The notes under the pieces were generated by a model, which saw nothing but the letters and a program-made list of their open reading frames with translations, searched no databases and was not told the DNA's origin. Below, piece by piece: positions 25,071 through 33,599 of a stretch of DNA of 64,000 nt; position 1 is the stretch's first letter, and every line of letters begins with the position of its first letter. The stretch is from JACCSI01 sp035575715 (GTDB taxonomy: Bacteria; Acidobacteriota; Vicinamibacteria; Vicinamibacterales; UBA2999): contig DATLXN010000043.1 of the NCBI GenBank assembly GCA_035575715.1, positions 1 through 64,000 on the forward strand. Direction: 5' to 3'. Position numbers and translations under genes: made by a program.

Positions 25071-25723
25071 CAGCAGATCTCGTGAGCGGTCGGCATGATC
25101 GCCGCGGCGTCGTCGAACAGTGTCGGGGGCCGGAACGAGCGGCGATGCACCAGCGAATAACCGTGCCGGGCCACAGCCAACAGATGGTCGGCCGTGGCGT
25201 AGCCTTTGTGGCGGTCGAAGCCGTAGCGCGGATCGTTGGTGTGGAGGCGGTCCATTAAACGGTCACGGGTGACCTTGGCAACGATCGACGCGGCGGCGAT
25301 CGCGGCGCATTGCCGGTCACCCTTGATCACCCCGCGCTGGGCCATCGGCAGCGACGGGATACGGAACGCATCGACCAGAACGGCGTCGGGCAGCGGCGCC
25401 AATGCGAGCACGGCCCGCTGCATGGCTTTGAGCGAGGCTTGATGGATATTGATCGCGTCGATTTCTTCCGGTTCGATCGAGGCGACCGACCATGACGTCG
25501 CCTTTGCAACGATGACGTCATAGAGCCGATCGCGATCTTTCCCGGTCAGCGCTTTGGAGTCGGCGAGACCGGGAATGTGGCGACTGGGGTCGAGGACGAC
25601 GGCACCGGCCATGACCGGCCCGGCCAGACATCCTCTGCCCACTTCGTCCACGCCGGCGACGCAGACGAAGCCATATCGCCGCAGGGCGTTTTCAATGGTT
25701 CGACGCGCGCCAACTTTCTTCAC
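25070..25723 (-). CDS. rnhB: Ribonuclease HII
   Basis: A 217-residue enzyme that cuts RNA in RNA-DNA hybrids and removes single ribonucleotides from DNA. It has the catalytic GVDEVGRGCLAGPV (Asp-Glu pair), the middle segment AVLVDAFRIP and the late Asp region RDRLMDRLHTNDPRYGFDRHKGY typical of type 2 RNase H. It lies 4 bases after rplS, the common arrangement trmD-rplS-rnhB in bacteria. Confidence 0.93.
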   Translation of the reverse strand: MKKVGARRTIENALRRYGFVCVAGVDEVGRGCLAGPVMAGAVVLDPSRHIPGLADSKALTGKDRDRLYDVIVAKATSWSVASIEPEEIDAINIHQASLKAMQRAVLALAPLPDAVLVDAFRIPSLPMAQRGVIKGDRQCAAIAAASIVAKVTRDRLMDRLHTNDPRYGFDRHKGYATADHLLAVARHGYSLVHRRSFRPPTLFDDAAAIMPTAHEIC

Positions 25724-25727
25724 AGGC

Positions 25728-26081
25728 CTAGCTGCTGCGCTTGACTTCCTTCATACGTGCCGCCTTGCCCTTCAATTCGCGCAGGAAGAACAACTTCGAG
25801 CGGCGAACCTTGGCGGACCGTATCACTTCGATCTTCGAAATGATCGGCGAGTGCATCGGGAAGATGCGCTCGACACCCTGTCCAAAAGACACCTTGCGGA
25901 CGGTGAACGACGCACGCGAGCCGCCGCGGTGCTGGCCGATGATGATCCCTTCGAAAATCTGGATGCGCTCCTTGTCGCCTTCCTTGACGCGTACGTGCAC
26001 GCGGACGGTGTCCCCGGATTTCATTCGCGGCCGCTCGGTCAGCTGCCCCTGTTCCAACGTCTCAATGGCGGTCATGTTCAT
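25728..26081 (-). CDS. rplS: Ribosomal protein L19
   Basis: A 117-residue large-subunit protein. It shows SGDTVRVHVRVKEGDKERIQ, the family core FEGIIIGQHRGGSRASFTVRK and the end IEVIRSAKVRRSKLFFLREL. The start at 26081 has GGGAG 5 bases upstream; a second ATG is 6 bases further on. The start overlaps the trmD stop (ATGA), so synthesis of L19 is coupled to trmD translation. Confidence 0.95.
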   Translation of the reverse strand: MNMTAIETLEQGQLTERPRMKSGDTVRVHVRVKEGDKERIQIFEGIIIGQHRGGSRASFTVRKVSFGQGVERIFPMHSPIISKIEVIRSAKVRRSKLFFLRELKGKAARMKEVKRSS

Positions 26082-26839
26082 TCGCTCCCTTTGTTCTCGG
26101 CCGGTGCGCGCGAACTCTCCAGTTCGCGCAGTATCTTGCGTTCTTCGTCGTCGAGTGGCGCGGCGTCCAGCAGCGCGGGCCGCCGCTCTGCCGTCCGTCG
26201 CAGCGCCTCGCGCTGTCGCCATCGCCGAATCTCCCCGTGATGCCCGGACATCAATACCTCAGGCACCCGCTGCCCGCGAAATTCCGCGGGCCGCGTGTAG
26301 TGCGGGTGGTCGAGCAACCCGCGCGTGAACGAGTCTGCTTCCACCGACTGCTCGTCGCCGACGACGCCAGGCACCAACCGCCCGACCGCATCGATCACCA
26401 CCAGCGCCGGCAGTTCCCCCCCCGATAACACGTAGTCGCCAATTGACACTTCTTCAGTGGCAATCTGCTCACGCACGCGCTCGTCAATCCCTTCATACCG
26501 GCCGCACAGCACGACGATGTGCTGGAGGCCGGCAAACCGTCTCGCGTCGGCTTGCGTCAGGACTTTGCCTGCCGGTGACATCAGGAGCACCGCATCGACT
26601 GCGCCGCGCCGCTCGGCAATCGCCTCGGCTGCGGCAAACAGCGGTTCGGGCTTCAACACCATCCCCGGCCCACCACCAAACGGCACATCGTCCACCACCC
26701 GATGTTTATCGGTGGTGAAGTCGCGCAAATTGTGGACCGCAATATCGAGCAATCCACTCTCGCGAGCCCGCCCGATCACTCCCGTCTTGAGGCCGCCTTC
26801 GACCATCTCCGGAAAAATCGTCACAACGTCGATTTTCAT
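26078..26839 (-). CDS. trmD: tRNA (guanine37-N1)-methyltransferase
   Basis: A 253-residue SPOUT methyltransferase that makes m1G37 in tRNAs and prevents frameshifts. Motifs: DVVTIFPEM at the start, DDVPFGGGPGMVLKPEP, LCGRYEGIDERV and the knotted SAM site SIGDYVLSGGELPALVVID. The ATG at 26839 was chosen because it gives the conserved start MKIDVVTIFP. A 49-base array of heptamers separates it from rimM. The order rpsP-khpA-rimM-trmD-rplS is classic. Confidence 0.95.
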   Translation of the reverse strand: MKIDVVTIFPEMVEGGLKTGVIGRARESGLLDIAVHNLRDFTTDKHRVVDDVPFGGGPGMVLKPEPLFAAAEAIAERRGAVDAVLLMSPAGKVLTQADARRFAGLQHIVVLCGRYEGIDERVREQIATEEVSIGDYVLSGGELPALVVIDAVGRLVPGVVGDEQSVEADSFTRGLLDHPHYTRPAEFRGQRVPEVLMSGHHGEIRRWRQREALRRTAERRPALLDAAPLDDEERKILRELESSRAPAENKGSE

Positions 26840-26840
26840 T

Positions 26841-26889
26841 GCACCGAGCACCCGGCACTGCGCACTTCGCACTCAGCACTTAGCACTTC
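26841..26889. repeat. Seven-unit degenerate heptamer array (GCACNNN)
   Basis: Exactly seven 7-base units starting GCAC fill the gap between rimM and trmD: GCACCGA, GCACCCG, GCACTGC, GCACTTC, GCACTCA, GCACTTA, GCACTTC. The array touches the rimM stop codon and ends 2 bases from the trmD start on the other side. It lies in the ribosome-binding region of trmD, so it may affect translation. Confidence 0.75.
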
Positions 26890-27457
26890 ATTCGCGCCAG
26901 TCGCCGTTAACTTCCAACAAGCCGTCCGGCGGCGTGATCACAATCCGTTTCGCCGCAACGTCGACCTGGCAAATCGCCTCGGCGAGCGGGATCAGCACTT
27001 CGGCTCGGGTGCCGCGTACGACCAGCCGGGTCGCTTCGCCGTCGCCGTCCACCTTACTGACTTTGCCCACCGTTTCGCCCGCCGCCGTCACCACCGCGCA
27101 GCCAATTAACTGGTGGTGGTAAAAACTTCCCGCCGGCAGTGGATCCTGCTCGGTCGGGGGCACTTTCAGCACCATTCCGGTCAGCCGTTCTGCGTCGTTA
27201 ATCGAGCTGAACCCGGCAATCCCGAGTATCGGTCTCCCCTGCTGGAACCTTACGGCGGTGACTGCCAGCGTCTCGACCGCCCCTTCACCGACCCGCCCCA
27301 GCAGCCTGGCCCCGACCCGGAACCGCGATTCCGGAAAGTCGGTTTCCGACTTCAGTATGACTTCGCCCCGGTTACCGTGGGTTCTTGCAATGAACCCGAC
27401 CAGCACCATTTCGTCCCAGTCGGACGGGTTAGCGTCCGGCGGCGTCCCGGATGTCAA
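26888..27457 (-). CDS. rimM: 16S rRNA processing protein RimM
   Basis: A 189-residue ribosome maturation factor that binds S19 and helps process 16S RNA. It has VGFIARTHGNRGEVILKSETD at the start of the RimM barrel and the PRC domain with GSFYHHQLIG, VVTAAGETVGKV and EVLIPLAEAICQVD. The TTG at 27457 is preferred over an ATG at 27409 because AGAAGG lies 6 bases before it. It overlaps the end of khpA by 29 bases. Confidence 0.92.
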   Translation of the reverse strand: MTSGTPPDANPSDWDEMVLVGFIARTHGNRGEVILKSETDFPESRFRVGARLLGRVGEGAVETLAVTAVRFQQGRPILGIAGFSSINDAERLTGMVLKVPPTEQDPLPAGSFYHHQLIGCAVVTAAGETVGKVSKVDGDGEATRLVVRGTRAEVLIPLAEAICQVDVAAKRIVITPPDGLLEVNGDWRE

Positions 27458-27680
27458 GGGTCGCCTTCTTGCCGTCGCCTTCGGCCGCCGTCGCCAATAG
27501 CGTCCGCACCGCTGCTGCGGTGCGTCCCTGACGCCCGATCACGCGACCGAGGTCACCCGGCGCCACCTGCAGCTCGATGACCGTGACACCGCGACGTTCC
27601 GACTCACCGACCCGGACCGAGTCCGGCTGATCGGCCAGCGCACGCGCGATCGTTTCGACGAGCCCTTTCAGGTCGGCCAT
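27429..27680 (-). CDS. khpA: KH-domain RNA-binding protein KhpA
   Basis: An 83-residue single KH domain. It has DLKGLVETIARALADQP at the N-terminus, the GDLGRVIGRQGRTAAA loop (GxxG as GRQG) and the end KATLDIRD. KhpA pairs with KhpB (Jag) to bind many RNAs and affects cell size and translation. Its place between rpsP and rimM is conserved in many phyla. Confidence 0.93.
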   Translation of the reverse strand: MADLKGLVETIARALADQPDSVRVGESERRGVTVIELQVAPGDLGRVIGRQGRTAAAVRTLLATAAEGDGKKATLDIRDAAGR

Positions 27681-27687
27681 GGCTGTC

Positions 27688-27990
27688 CTACGCCTGCGTC
27701 GAGGCCGGCGCGGTGGCGTCGGCGGTCACCGGTTGAACGACGGCGCTGTGATCCTTGGTCAGGTGACGGGCCATCAACGTGCGGACCGAGTCCGACGGAC
27801 GTGCGCCCTGCTTGATCCAGTGATTCAAGCGCTCGCGATTGACTTCGACGGTCGCCGGTTTACTGCGCGGGTTATAGGTGCCCAGGATTTCCTTGAATGC
27901 CCCTTCTCGCGGATCGCGCGCCTCGGTGACGACGACGCGGTAGTGCGGACGTTTCTTGGAGCCGGTACGACGCATGCGAATTGACAACAT
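27688..27990 (-). CDS. rpsP: Ribosomal protein S16
   Basis: A 100-residue small-subunit protein with SIRMRRTGSKKRPHYRVVV, the middle LGTYNPRSKPATVEVN and INHWIKQGA-like LNHWIKQGARPSDSV. The last 20 residues (Ala, Thr, Pro rich) are an extension without conserved character. It lies between ffh and khpA on the same strand, with 47 bases to ffh containing two TGACCAC repeats. Confidence 0.95.
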   Translation of the reverse strand: MLSIRMRRTGSKKRPHYRVVVTEARDPREGAFKEILGTYNPRSKPATVEVNRERLNHWIKQGARPSDSVRTLMARHLTKDHSAVVQPVTADATAPASTQA

Positions 27991-28037
27991 TTGCTTCCTT
28001 TTCTGACGATGTCAGTCGACTGACCACTGACCACTAG

Positions 28038-29399
28038 TTACCGCATCAAACTGAACGGGCCTTTTTTCTTCTTCTTCTTCGGTGGCGCGGCAATTGTCTG
28101 CCCGGTCGCTTGCCCCACCATCTTCAACATCCGCTGCATTTCGCCAAACTGTTTGAGTAGGCGATTAACGTCCTCGACCGCCGTGCCGCTGCCTTTGGCA
28201 ATGCGTTTCCGCCGGCTGCCGTCGATGACATCGGCGTGCTTGCGTTCTTCCGCGGTCATCGAGCCGATGATCGCTTCGATTCGCTTCAGTTGCCGTTCGT
28301 CGGGCTTCTGGTCGGCCAGCTGCTTGAGATTGCCCATGCCCGGCAACATCCCGAGGATGTGTTCGAGCGGGCCCATCTTGCGCAGCGTCTTCAACTGGCT
28401 GCGAAAATCGTCGAGGGTAAATCCGCCTTTGCGGATCTTGTCCTCGAGGGCTTCTGCCTCGTTCTCGTCGATGGCCTCCTCGGCCTTCTCGATGAGCGAC
28501 AGCACGTCGCCCATGCCGAGCAAGCGTGAGACAAAGCGATCGGCGTGGAACGCTTCGAGATCCTCGATCCGCTCGCCGGCGCCGACAAACGTAATCGGCA
28601 CGCCGACGACCGCGACGACCGACAGCGCGGCGCCGCCACGCTGGTCGCCATCGATCTTGGTCAGCACCACGCCGGTGATGCCGATCTGGCGGTTGAATTC
28701 ACCGGCGCTCTTGATCGCGTCCTGTCCGGTCATGGCGTCGGCGACGTAGAGCAGATCGACCGGCTGCACCGCGTCCTTGATCGCCACCAGCTCGCCCATC
28801 AACTCATCGTCGATGTGCAAGCGGCCGGCGGTGTCGACGATGACGACGTCGTTACCGGTATTGCGCGCGGCAACCAAGGCACTCTTCGCGCGCGCGACCG
28901 GATCCATTTCGCCGGCCGGGTCATGCACGCGCACGCCGGCTTTGTCCGCCATCACCGACAGCTGCTGTATCGCCGCCGGGCGACGCACGTCGGTCGAGAC
29001 CAGCAGCGGATGGCGGCCTTGTTTCTGCAGCCACTTGCCCAGCTTCGATGAAGTGGTGGTCTTACCCGACCCCTGGAGGCCGAGCATCAGGATCACGCGC
29101 GGGCGTGTCGATGACTCTTGCAGCCCACCCTTCGCGTCGCCAAACAACGCGAGGAGTTCGTCGCGAACGATCTTGACGACCTGCTGGCTGGGACTCAGGC
29201 TCTTGAGCACCGCCTGATCCATCGCGCGGTCGCGGACGCGATCGATAAACGCTTTAACGACCTTGAAGTTGACGTCCGCCTCGAGCAGCGCCATCCGGAT
29301 TTCACGGAGGGCGGCTTCAACGGTCGCCTCAGTAAGGCGAGACTCGCCTTTCAGCGATTGAAAGACGTCTTGGAGGCGGGTACTCAGCGCGTCGAACAT
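28038..29399 (-). CDS. ffh: Signal recognition particle protein Ffh
   Basis: A 453-residue SRP54 protein, which binds signal sequences with 4.5S RNA and brings ribosomes to FtsY. It has the N domain, the GTPase P-loop GLQGSGKTTTSSKL, DTAGRLHID, TKIDGDQRGGAALS and a Met-rich M domain ending in a Lys run (PPKKKKKKG). The ATG at 29399 gives the conserved start MFDALSTRLQ. An ATG at 29429 has a better ribosome site (AGAAGGA) and would add ten residues. Confidence 0.95.
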   Translation of the reverse strand: MFDALSTRLQDVFQSLKGESRLTEATVEAALREIRMALLEADVNFKVVKAFIDRVRDRAMDQAVLKSLSPSQQVVKIVRDELLALFGDAKGGLQESSTRPRVILMLGLQGSGKTTTSSKLGKWLQKQGRHPLLVSTDVRRPAAIQQLSVMADKAGVRVHDPAGEMDPVARAKSALVAARNTGNDVVIVDTAGRLHIDDELMGELVAIKDAVQPVDLLYVADAMTGQDAIKSAGEFNRQIGITGVVLTKIDGDQRGGAALSVVAVVGVPITFVGAGERIEDLEAFHADRFVSRLLGMGDVLSLIEKAEEAIDENEAEALEDKIRKGGFTLDDFRSQLKTLRKMGPLEHILGMLPGMGNLKQLADQKPDERQLKRIEAIIGSMTAEERKHADVIDGSRRKRIAKGSGTAVEDVNRLLKQFGEMQRMLKMVGQATGQTIAAPPKKKKKKGPFSLMR

Positions 29400-29495
29400 G
29401 GGCCGGCTTTCGAAGGCCGCGCGCACCATGCGGGCTCGTCCTTCTTAAGACAAACCCTTATCTTAGTAGGGTTTCTGCCGGGTGGTCAATGAAAA

Positions 29496-29602
29496 GGCAG
29501 GCAGGCGGGGTGGGCAGGTAGGCGGGTGGGCAGGTAAGCAGTAAGCAGGAGGAATCTGCGAAATCCCCTACCCGCCTACCTGCCCACCCGCCTACCTGCC
29601 CA
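29496..29602. repeat. Intergenic octamer repeat with long inverted arms
   Basis: The space between ribBA and ffh holds words of 8 bases such as GGGTGGGC and AGGTAGGC in the left arm (about 29508-29536), and their complement in the right arm (about 29569-29601), with a loop of roughly 30 bases. The arms match over about 26 bases. Related sequence fills 42336-42503. It may act as a terminator or RNA stabiliser; no gene is seen in this gap. Confidence 0.65.
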
Positions 29603-29603
29603 A

Positions 29604-30866
29604 CTACACCCCATCCAACCGATGGCCCAGCTTGTCCTTCTTCGTCTTGAGATACTTCCGCGTGTGTTCGGACGCCGGCACTTCAAGCGGCAGCCATTCG
29701 ATGACCGACAGACCGTAGCCTTCGACGGCGACCATCTTGCGGGGGTTGTTGCTCAGCAATCGCATCGTGCGCACGCCAAGCGCGCGAAGGATTTGCACGC
29801 CAATTCCGTAATCGCGCTGGTCGGCCTTGAACCCGAGCCGCTCATTGGCCTCCACCGTATCGAGCCCCTGGTCCTGAAGTTCGTAGGCGCGCAACTTGTT
29901 GGCCAGGCCGATGCCCCGCCCTTCCTGATTGAGATAGAGCAGCACGCCACGGCCTTCTGCGGCGATACGCTGCATCGCCGTATCGAGCTGCACCCCGCAA
30001 TCACAGCGCGAGGAGTGAAAGACATCCCCGGTCAGGCACTTCGAATGCACCCGTACCAGGACGCGCTCACCGTCGCCGATCTCGCCCATCACCAACGCGA
30101 CGTGGGTTTCTTTGTCGATCAAACTTTCGAAGCCATGAATCCGGAACTGGCCGAATTTGGTGGGCAGCGCCGCGCCGTTCCCGCCGTCGCACACGCGCTT
30201 GACGAGCCCTTCCATGCGCATCCGGTAGCCGACCAGATCCGCGATGGTGATCATCAGCAGCTTGTGCTTTCGGGCAAAGCGGGCGAGCTCGGGCACGCGC
30301 GCCATCGTGCCGTCCTTGCTCATGATTTCGCAGATCACCCCGGCCGGGTAGAGACCGGCCATCCGCGCCAGATCGACCGCAGCTTCGGTCTGTCCGGTCC
30401 GCACCAGGACGCCGCCTTCACGGGCGCGCAGCGGCATCATGTGCCCTGGCCTGGCCAGATCCGCCGGCTTGGTCGCCGGATCAATCGCAGTCAGGACCGT
30501 GATTGCGCGATCTCCAGCGGAGATGCCAGTGCTGACCCCCTTCTTGGCTTCGATCGACACCGTAAACGCGGTGTGCAGCGGGGTGGTGTTCTTGTGCACC
30601 ATCATCGGAATTTCGAGTTCGTCAAGCCGCTCGCCGGTCATCGGCATGCAGATCAGCCCGCGCCCATGCGTGGCCATGAAGTTGATCAACTCCGGGGTCA
30701 CTTTTTCGGCCGCGATTGTCAGGTCGCCTTCGTTCTCCCGATCCTCATCGTCGACGACGATCACCATCTCACCGCGGCGGATGGCCGCGACCGCGTCTTC
30801 AATCAGCGCAAACGGTCCACGCGACCGTGCGCCCTTGGCAATCCGCAGTTTCGGAGCTTTGTTCAT
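29604..30866 (-). CDS. ribBA: Bifunctional riboflavin protein: DHBP synthase / GTP cyclohydrolase II
   Basis: A 420-residue fusion that supplies both precursors of riboflavin. The N-terminal half is 3,4-dihydroxy-2-butanone 4-phosphate synthase (IVVDDEDRENEGDL, RPGHMMPLRA). The C-terminal half is GTP cyclohydrolase II with zinc ligands in KCLTGDVFHSSRCDCG and the motif YLNQEGRGIGLANKLRAYE. The ATG at 30866 overlaps the ribE stop (ATGA). Gene order ribD-ribE-ribBA forms a full branch except for the lumazine synthase gene ribH, which is not in the window. Confidence 0.95.
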   Translation of the reverse strand: MNKAPKLRIAKGARSRGPFALIEDAVAAIRRGEMVIVVDDEDRENEGDLTIAAEKVTPELINFMATHGRGLICMPMTGERLDELEIPMMVHKNTTPLHTAFTVSIEAKKGVSTGISAGDRAITVLTAIDPATKPADLARPGHMMPLRAREGGVLVRTGQTEAAVDLARMAGLYPAGVICEIMSKDGTMARVPELARFARKHKLLMITIADLVGYRMRMEGLVKRVCDGGNGAALPTKFGQFRIHGFESLIDKETHVALVMGEIGDGERVLVRVHSKCLTGDVFHSSRCDCGVQLDTAMQRIAAEGRGVLLYLNQEGRGIGLANKLRAYELQDQGLDTVEANERLGFKADQRDYGIGVQILRALGVRTMRLLSNNPRKMVAVEGYGLSVIEWLPLEVPASEHTRKYLKTKKDKLGHRLDGV

Positions 30867-31480
30867 GACTGCGTGCGCCGGGTCGGGCCCTGCCCGGCCA
30901 GGTCCATGGCGCGCACGACATACTTTCCGATCATGTCGCACTCGAGATTCACCTTGTCCTCGTCGCGCAGCGCATTGAGCGTGGTCACCTTCCAGGTGAA
31001 CGGGACGATCTGCACGTCGAACTGACGTTCGCCTAAGCCCGCAACCGTGAGGCTGACGCCGTCGACGGCGACCGATCCCTTGCGAATGAAATACGGGGCC
31101 AGCGTCGCCGGATAGCTGACCGTCAACCAATGGCAATCCGAGTCGGGACGAATGTCGTCGACGACGCCCATGCCATCAATATGACCAAGGACCATGTGAC
31201 CATCGAGTCGACCGTCCAATCGGGTCGGACGTTCGAGGTTCACGCGCTGGCCGCGATGCAGCGTGGAAAACGTCGTCACCCGCGCGGTCTCGGGGCCCAC
31301 ATCGGCGTGGACCTCCCCGCCGTCGGTCAGCGTGACGGTGAGACACACGCCATTGACCGCGAGGCTATCGCCGGGTTTCAACTGGTGCGACAGCGGCGTT
31401 TCGATGCGCACGCGATATCCGCCGGCCAGCGACTTGACTTCGGCAAGCGTTCCGATCTCTTCAACTATTCCGGTGAACAT
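30863..31480 (-). CDS. ribE: Riboflavin synthase alpha subunit
   Basis: A 205-residue enzyme that converts two lumazine molecules into riboflavin. It begins with the diagnostic MFTGIVEEIGTL and has the two repeated barrels seen as LAVNGVCLTVT and VAVDGVSLTVAG, plus DGHMVLGHIDG. It overlaps ribD by 20 bases and ribBA by four, so these genes are translated together. Typical length. Confidence 0.95.
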   Translation of the reverse strand: MFTGIVEEIGTLAEVKSLAGGYRVRIETPLSHQLKPGDSLAVNGVCLTVTLTDGGEVHADVGPETARVTTFSTLHRGQRVNLERPTRLDGRLDGHMVLGHIDGMGVVDDIRPDSDCHWLTVSYPATLAPYFIRKGSVAVDGVSLTVAGLGERQFDVQIVPFTWKVTTLNALRDEDKVNLECDMIGKYVVRAMDLAGQGPTRRTQS

Positions 31481-32546
31481 CGGCTTCTATCCAGATATCG
31501 GGGCCGCGCGGCTCGGCCGACACCCGCGACCATGACCCGCGTGTAACAGTGGCGGCGTCTAACCATTGGACGCCGCCCGCGCCGATGACGTGTGGCGCAA
31601 TCACCAAATGCAGCCGGTCGACGAGTCCGGCCTGCCACAAGGCCGCCTGCAGCTGCGGGCCGCCTTCGACCAGCAGGGTCGAGACCTCCCAGGCAAGCAG
31701 TCCGCGCAGTGCCTCGGCAAGCGAGTCGGCCTCCAGCACCGTCGCGCCTGCCGCTTCCAGGGCCGCCGCGCGTCCCTCGCCAGCCGCGCGGCGCGAACTG
31801 GTCACTATTATGACCGGGCCATGCGCCAACGTGGACAGGAGCCGTGCCGTCGGAGACGTTCGAAGACGCCGGTCGAACACCACCCGGGCCAATGGTCGCA
31901 GCCGCTGACACTCGCGCACCGTAAGCACGGGGTCGTCGACACGTGCGGTCTCGGACCCAACGGCGACCGCGTCGACCGTCGCGCGCAAGCCATGGGTCTT
32001 GCGATTGGCAGCCGGGGATGAGATCACCGTCCGCACACCGGGCGCCCTGGCCACCCGCGCATCCAGGCTGGTCGCGGCCTTGATCACGACGAAGGGCCGC
32101 CCCCGTTCACGCACCATGCAGAAGGACTCGTTCAGGCGGCGCGCCTCATCATGAAGAAGCCCCGCCTCGACGACTACGCCCTGCGCCCGCAATTCCGCGA
32201 AGCCGCCACCGCTGACGCGCGGGTCGGGGTCCTCCATCGCTGCCACCACGCGCGCGACACCCGATGCGAGAATGCGCCGTGTGCATGGCCCCGTGCGCCC
32301 GGTGTGACAACAGGGCTCGAGCGTGACGTAGAGCGTCGCGCCGCGCGCCTGCTCGCCGGCGGCGTCGAGTGCGTGGACTTCCGCATGGGGGGTGCCGGCG
32401 CGCTCATGAAACCCCTGCCCGACGACCACTCCTTCCGTCGACACCACGACCGCCCCGACCATCGGGTTGGGCGTGGTTCGGCCGAGCCCGCGCGCCGCAT
32501 GAAACAGCGCGCGACGCATCATCTCGGTATCGTCGCGACCTACCAC
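31461..32546 (-). CDS. ribD: Riboflavin biosynthesis deaminase/reductase
   Basis: A 361-residue bifunctional enzyme for the second and third steps of riboflavin synthesis. The deaminase zinc site is GTPHAEVHALD with LEPCCHTGRTGPC. The reductase domain shows VIKAATSLDARVA and LLVEGGPQLQAALW. It starts with GTG 7 bases inside the end of ftsY. The unusual pairing of ftsY with a riboflavin cluster may be a local feature of this lineage. Confidence 0.94.
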   Translation of the reverse strand: MVGRDDTEMMRRALFHAARGLGRTTPNPMVGAVVVSTEGVVVGQGFHERAGTPHAEVHALDAAGEQARGATLYVTLEPCCHTGRTGPCTRRILASGVARVVAAMEDPDPRVSGGGFAELRAQGVVVEAGLLHDEARRLNESFCMVRERGRPFVVIKAATSLDARVARAPGVRTVISSPAANRKTHGLRATVDAVAVGSETARVDDPVLTVRECQRLRPLARVVFDRRLRTSPTARLLSTLAHGPVIIVTSSRRAAGEGRAAALEAAGATVLEADSLAEALRGLLAWEVSTLLVEGGPQLQAALWQAGLVDRLHLVIAPHVIGAGGVQWLDAATVTRGSWSRVSAEPRGPDIWIEADVHRNS

Positions 32547-33463
32547 TTTTCCTGAAAGAGCGCGTCCACGTAATCGTTCGGCGAAAACGGCAGCAAGTCG
32601 TCGATGCCCTCGCCGACCCCGACATAGCGAATCGGCACCTTCAACTCGTGCGCAATCGCGACTGCCACGCCACCCTTGGCCGTGCCGTCAAGCTTGGTCA
32701 GGACGATGCCGTTGACACCGGCCACATTGGCGAATTCGCGCGCCTGCGTGACGCCGTTCTGTCCCACCGTCGCGTCCAACACCAGCAGGACTTCGTGGGG
32801 CGCTCCAGGGACTTCGCGCTCGGCGACGCGGCGAATCTTGTCCAACTCGTTCATTAAATTGGTGCGGTTGTGCAACCGGCCGGCGGTATCGATCAGTACG
32901 GTGTCTCGGCCTCGCGCTTTTGCCGCGGCCAGTGCGTCGAACACGACAGCGGCCGGATCCGAGCCCTCACGCGCGCGGACCATATCGACACCGGCCCGAT
33001 CCGCCCACACCTGCAGTTGATCGACGGCCGCCGCACGGAACGTGTCGGCGGCGCAGATCAGCGGCGTCTTGCCTTGAGATTTGAGTTGATTGGCCAGTTT
33101 GCCAAGCGTGGTGGTCTTCCCCGTGCCGTTGACGCCGACGATCAGCGTCACATGCGGGCGCACCGCACTGGTCGCAGCTGCATTGGCATTCGCGAAAATC
33201 CGGAGAATCTCGGCCTTGACCAGTTCGCGCAGGCTTTCACCGCGACGCGATCGCTGGCGGACCGCTTCGACGATGTCGTCGGTCGCGGCGACGCCGACGT
33301 CGGCCATGATCAGCAGCTCTTCGAGCGCATCGAGTGTCTCGACATCGACCGCGCGCGTCCGCTGTTCAGGCGTATCGGCGCGTTCAACCAGCGCCTCGAA
33401 CCGATCGGAAAATTGTTGCGCGGTGCGCGCCAGGCCGGCCTTTAACTTATCGAACAATCCCAT
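32540..33463 (-). CDS. ftsY: Signal recognition particle receptor FtsY
   Basis: A 307-residue GTPase that docks SRP-ribosome complexes at the membrane. The start GLFDKLKAGLARTAQQF is the short helical N-terminus that binds lipids, without the long acidic A domain of enterobacteria. GTPase motifs: GVNGTGKTTTLGKL, ADTFRAAA, DTAGRLHNR, TKLDGTAKGG. The ATG at 33463 was chosen; an upstream ATG at 33526 lies in repeat sequence. Confidence 0.95.
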   Translation of the reverse strand: MGLFDKLKAGLARTAQQFSDRFEALVERADTPEQRTRAVDVETLDALEELLIMADVGVAATDDIVEAVRQRSRRGESLRELVKAEILRIFANANAAATSAVRPHVTLIVGVNGTGKTTTLGKLANQLKSQGKTPLICAADTFRAAAVDQLQVWADRAGVDMVRAREGSDPAAVVFDALAAAKARGRDTVLIDTAGRLHNRTNLMNELDKIRRVAEREVPGAPHEVLLVLDATVGQNGVTQAREFANVAGVNGIVLTKLDGTAKGGVAVAIAHELKVPIRYVGVGEGIDDLLPFSPNDYVDALFQEKW

Positions 33464-33477
33464 CTGGTAATCATTGT

Positions 33478-33599
33478 AGTGAATCTGTGATTGGTGACTG
33501 GCGATTGAATCGGTGATTTCACCCATTGGTGATCAGGCTGCGCGCCATTCACTCAATCACCGAATCAGCCACTTCAATTGCGCAATCACCATTCACCAA
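33478..33599. repeat. Intergenic heptamer-like repeats with inverted symmetry
   Basis: The space between gpsA and ftsY carries GTGATTG, GTGACTG, GCGATTG words and, further on, their complements (CACTCAA, CAATCAC, CACCAATC), about 7 bases apart. It matches the element at 10165-10314 in words and layout, so the two belong to one repeat family. It ends exactly at the gpsA stop codon. No gene seen. Confidence 0.6.
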
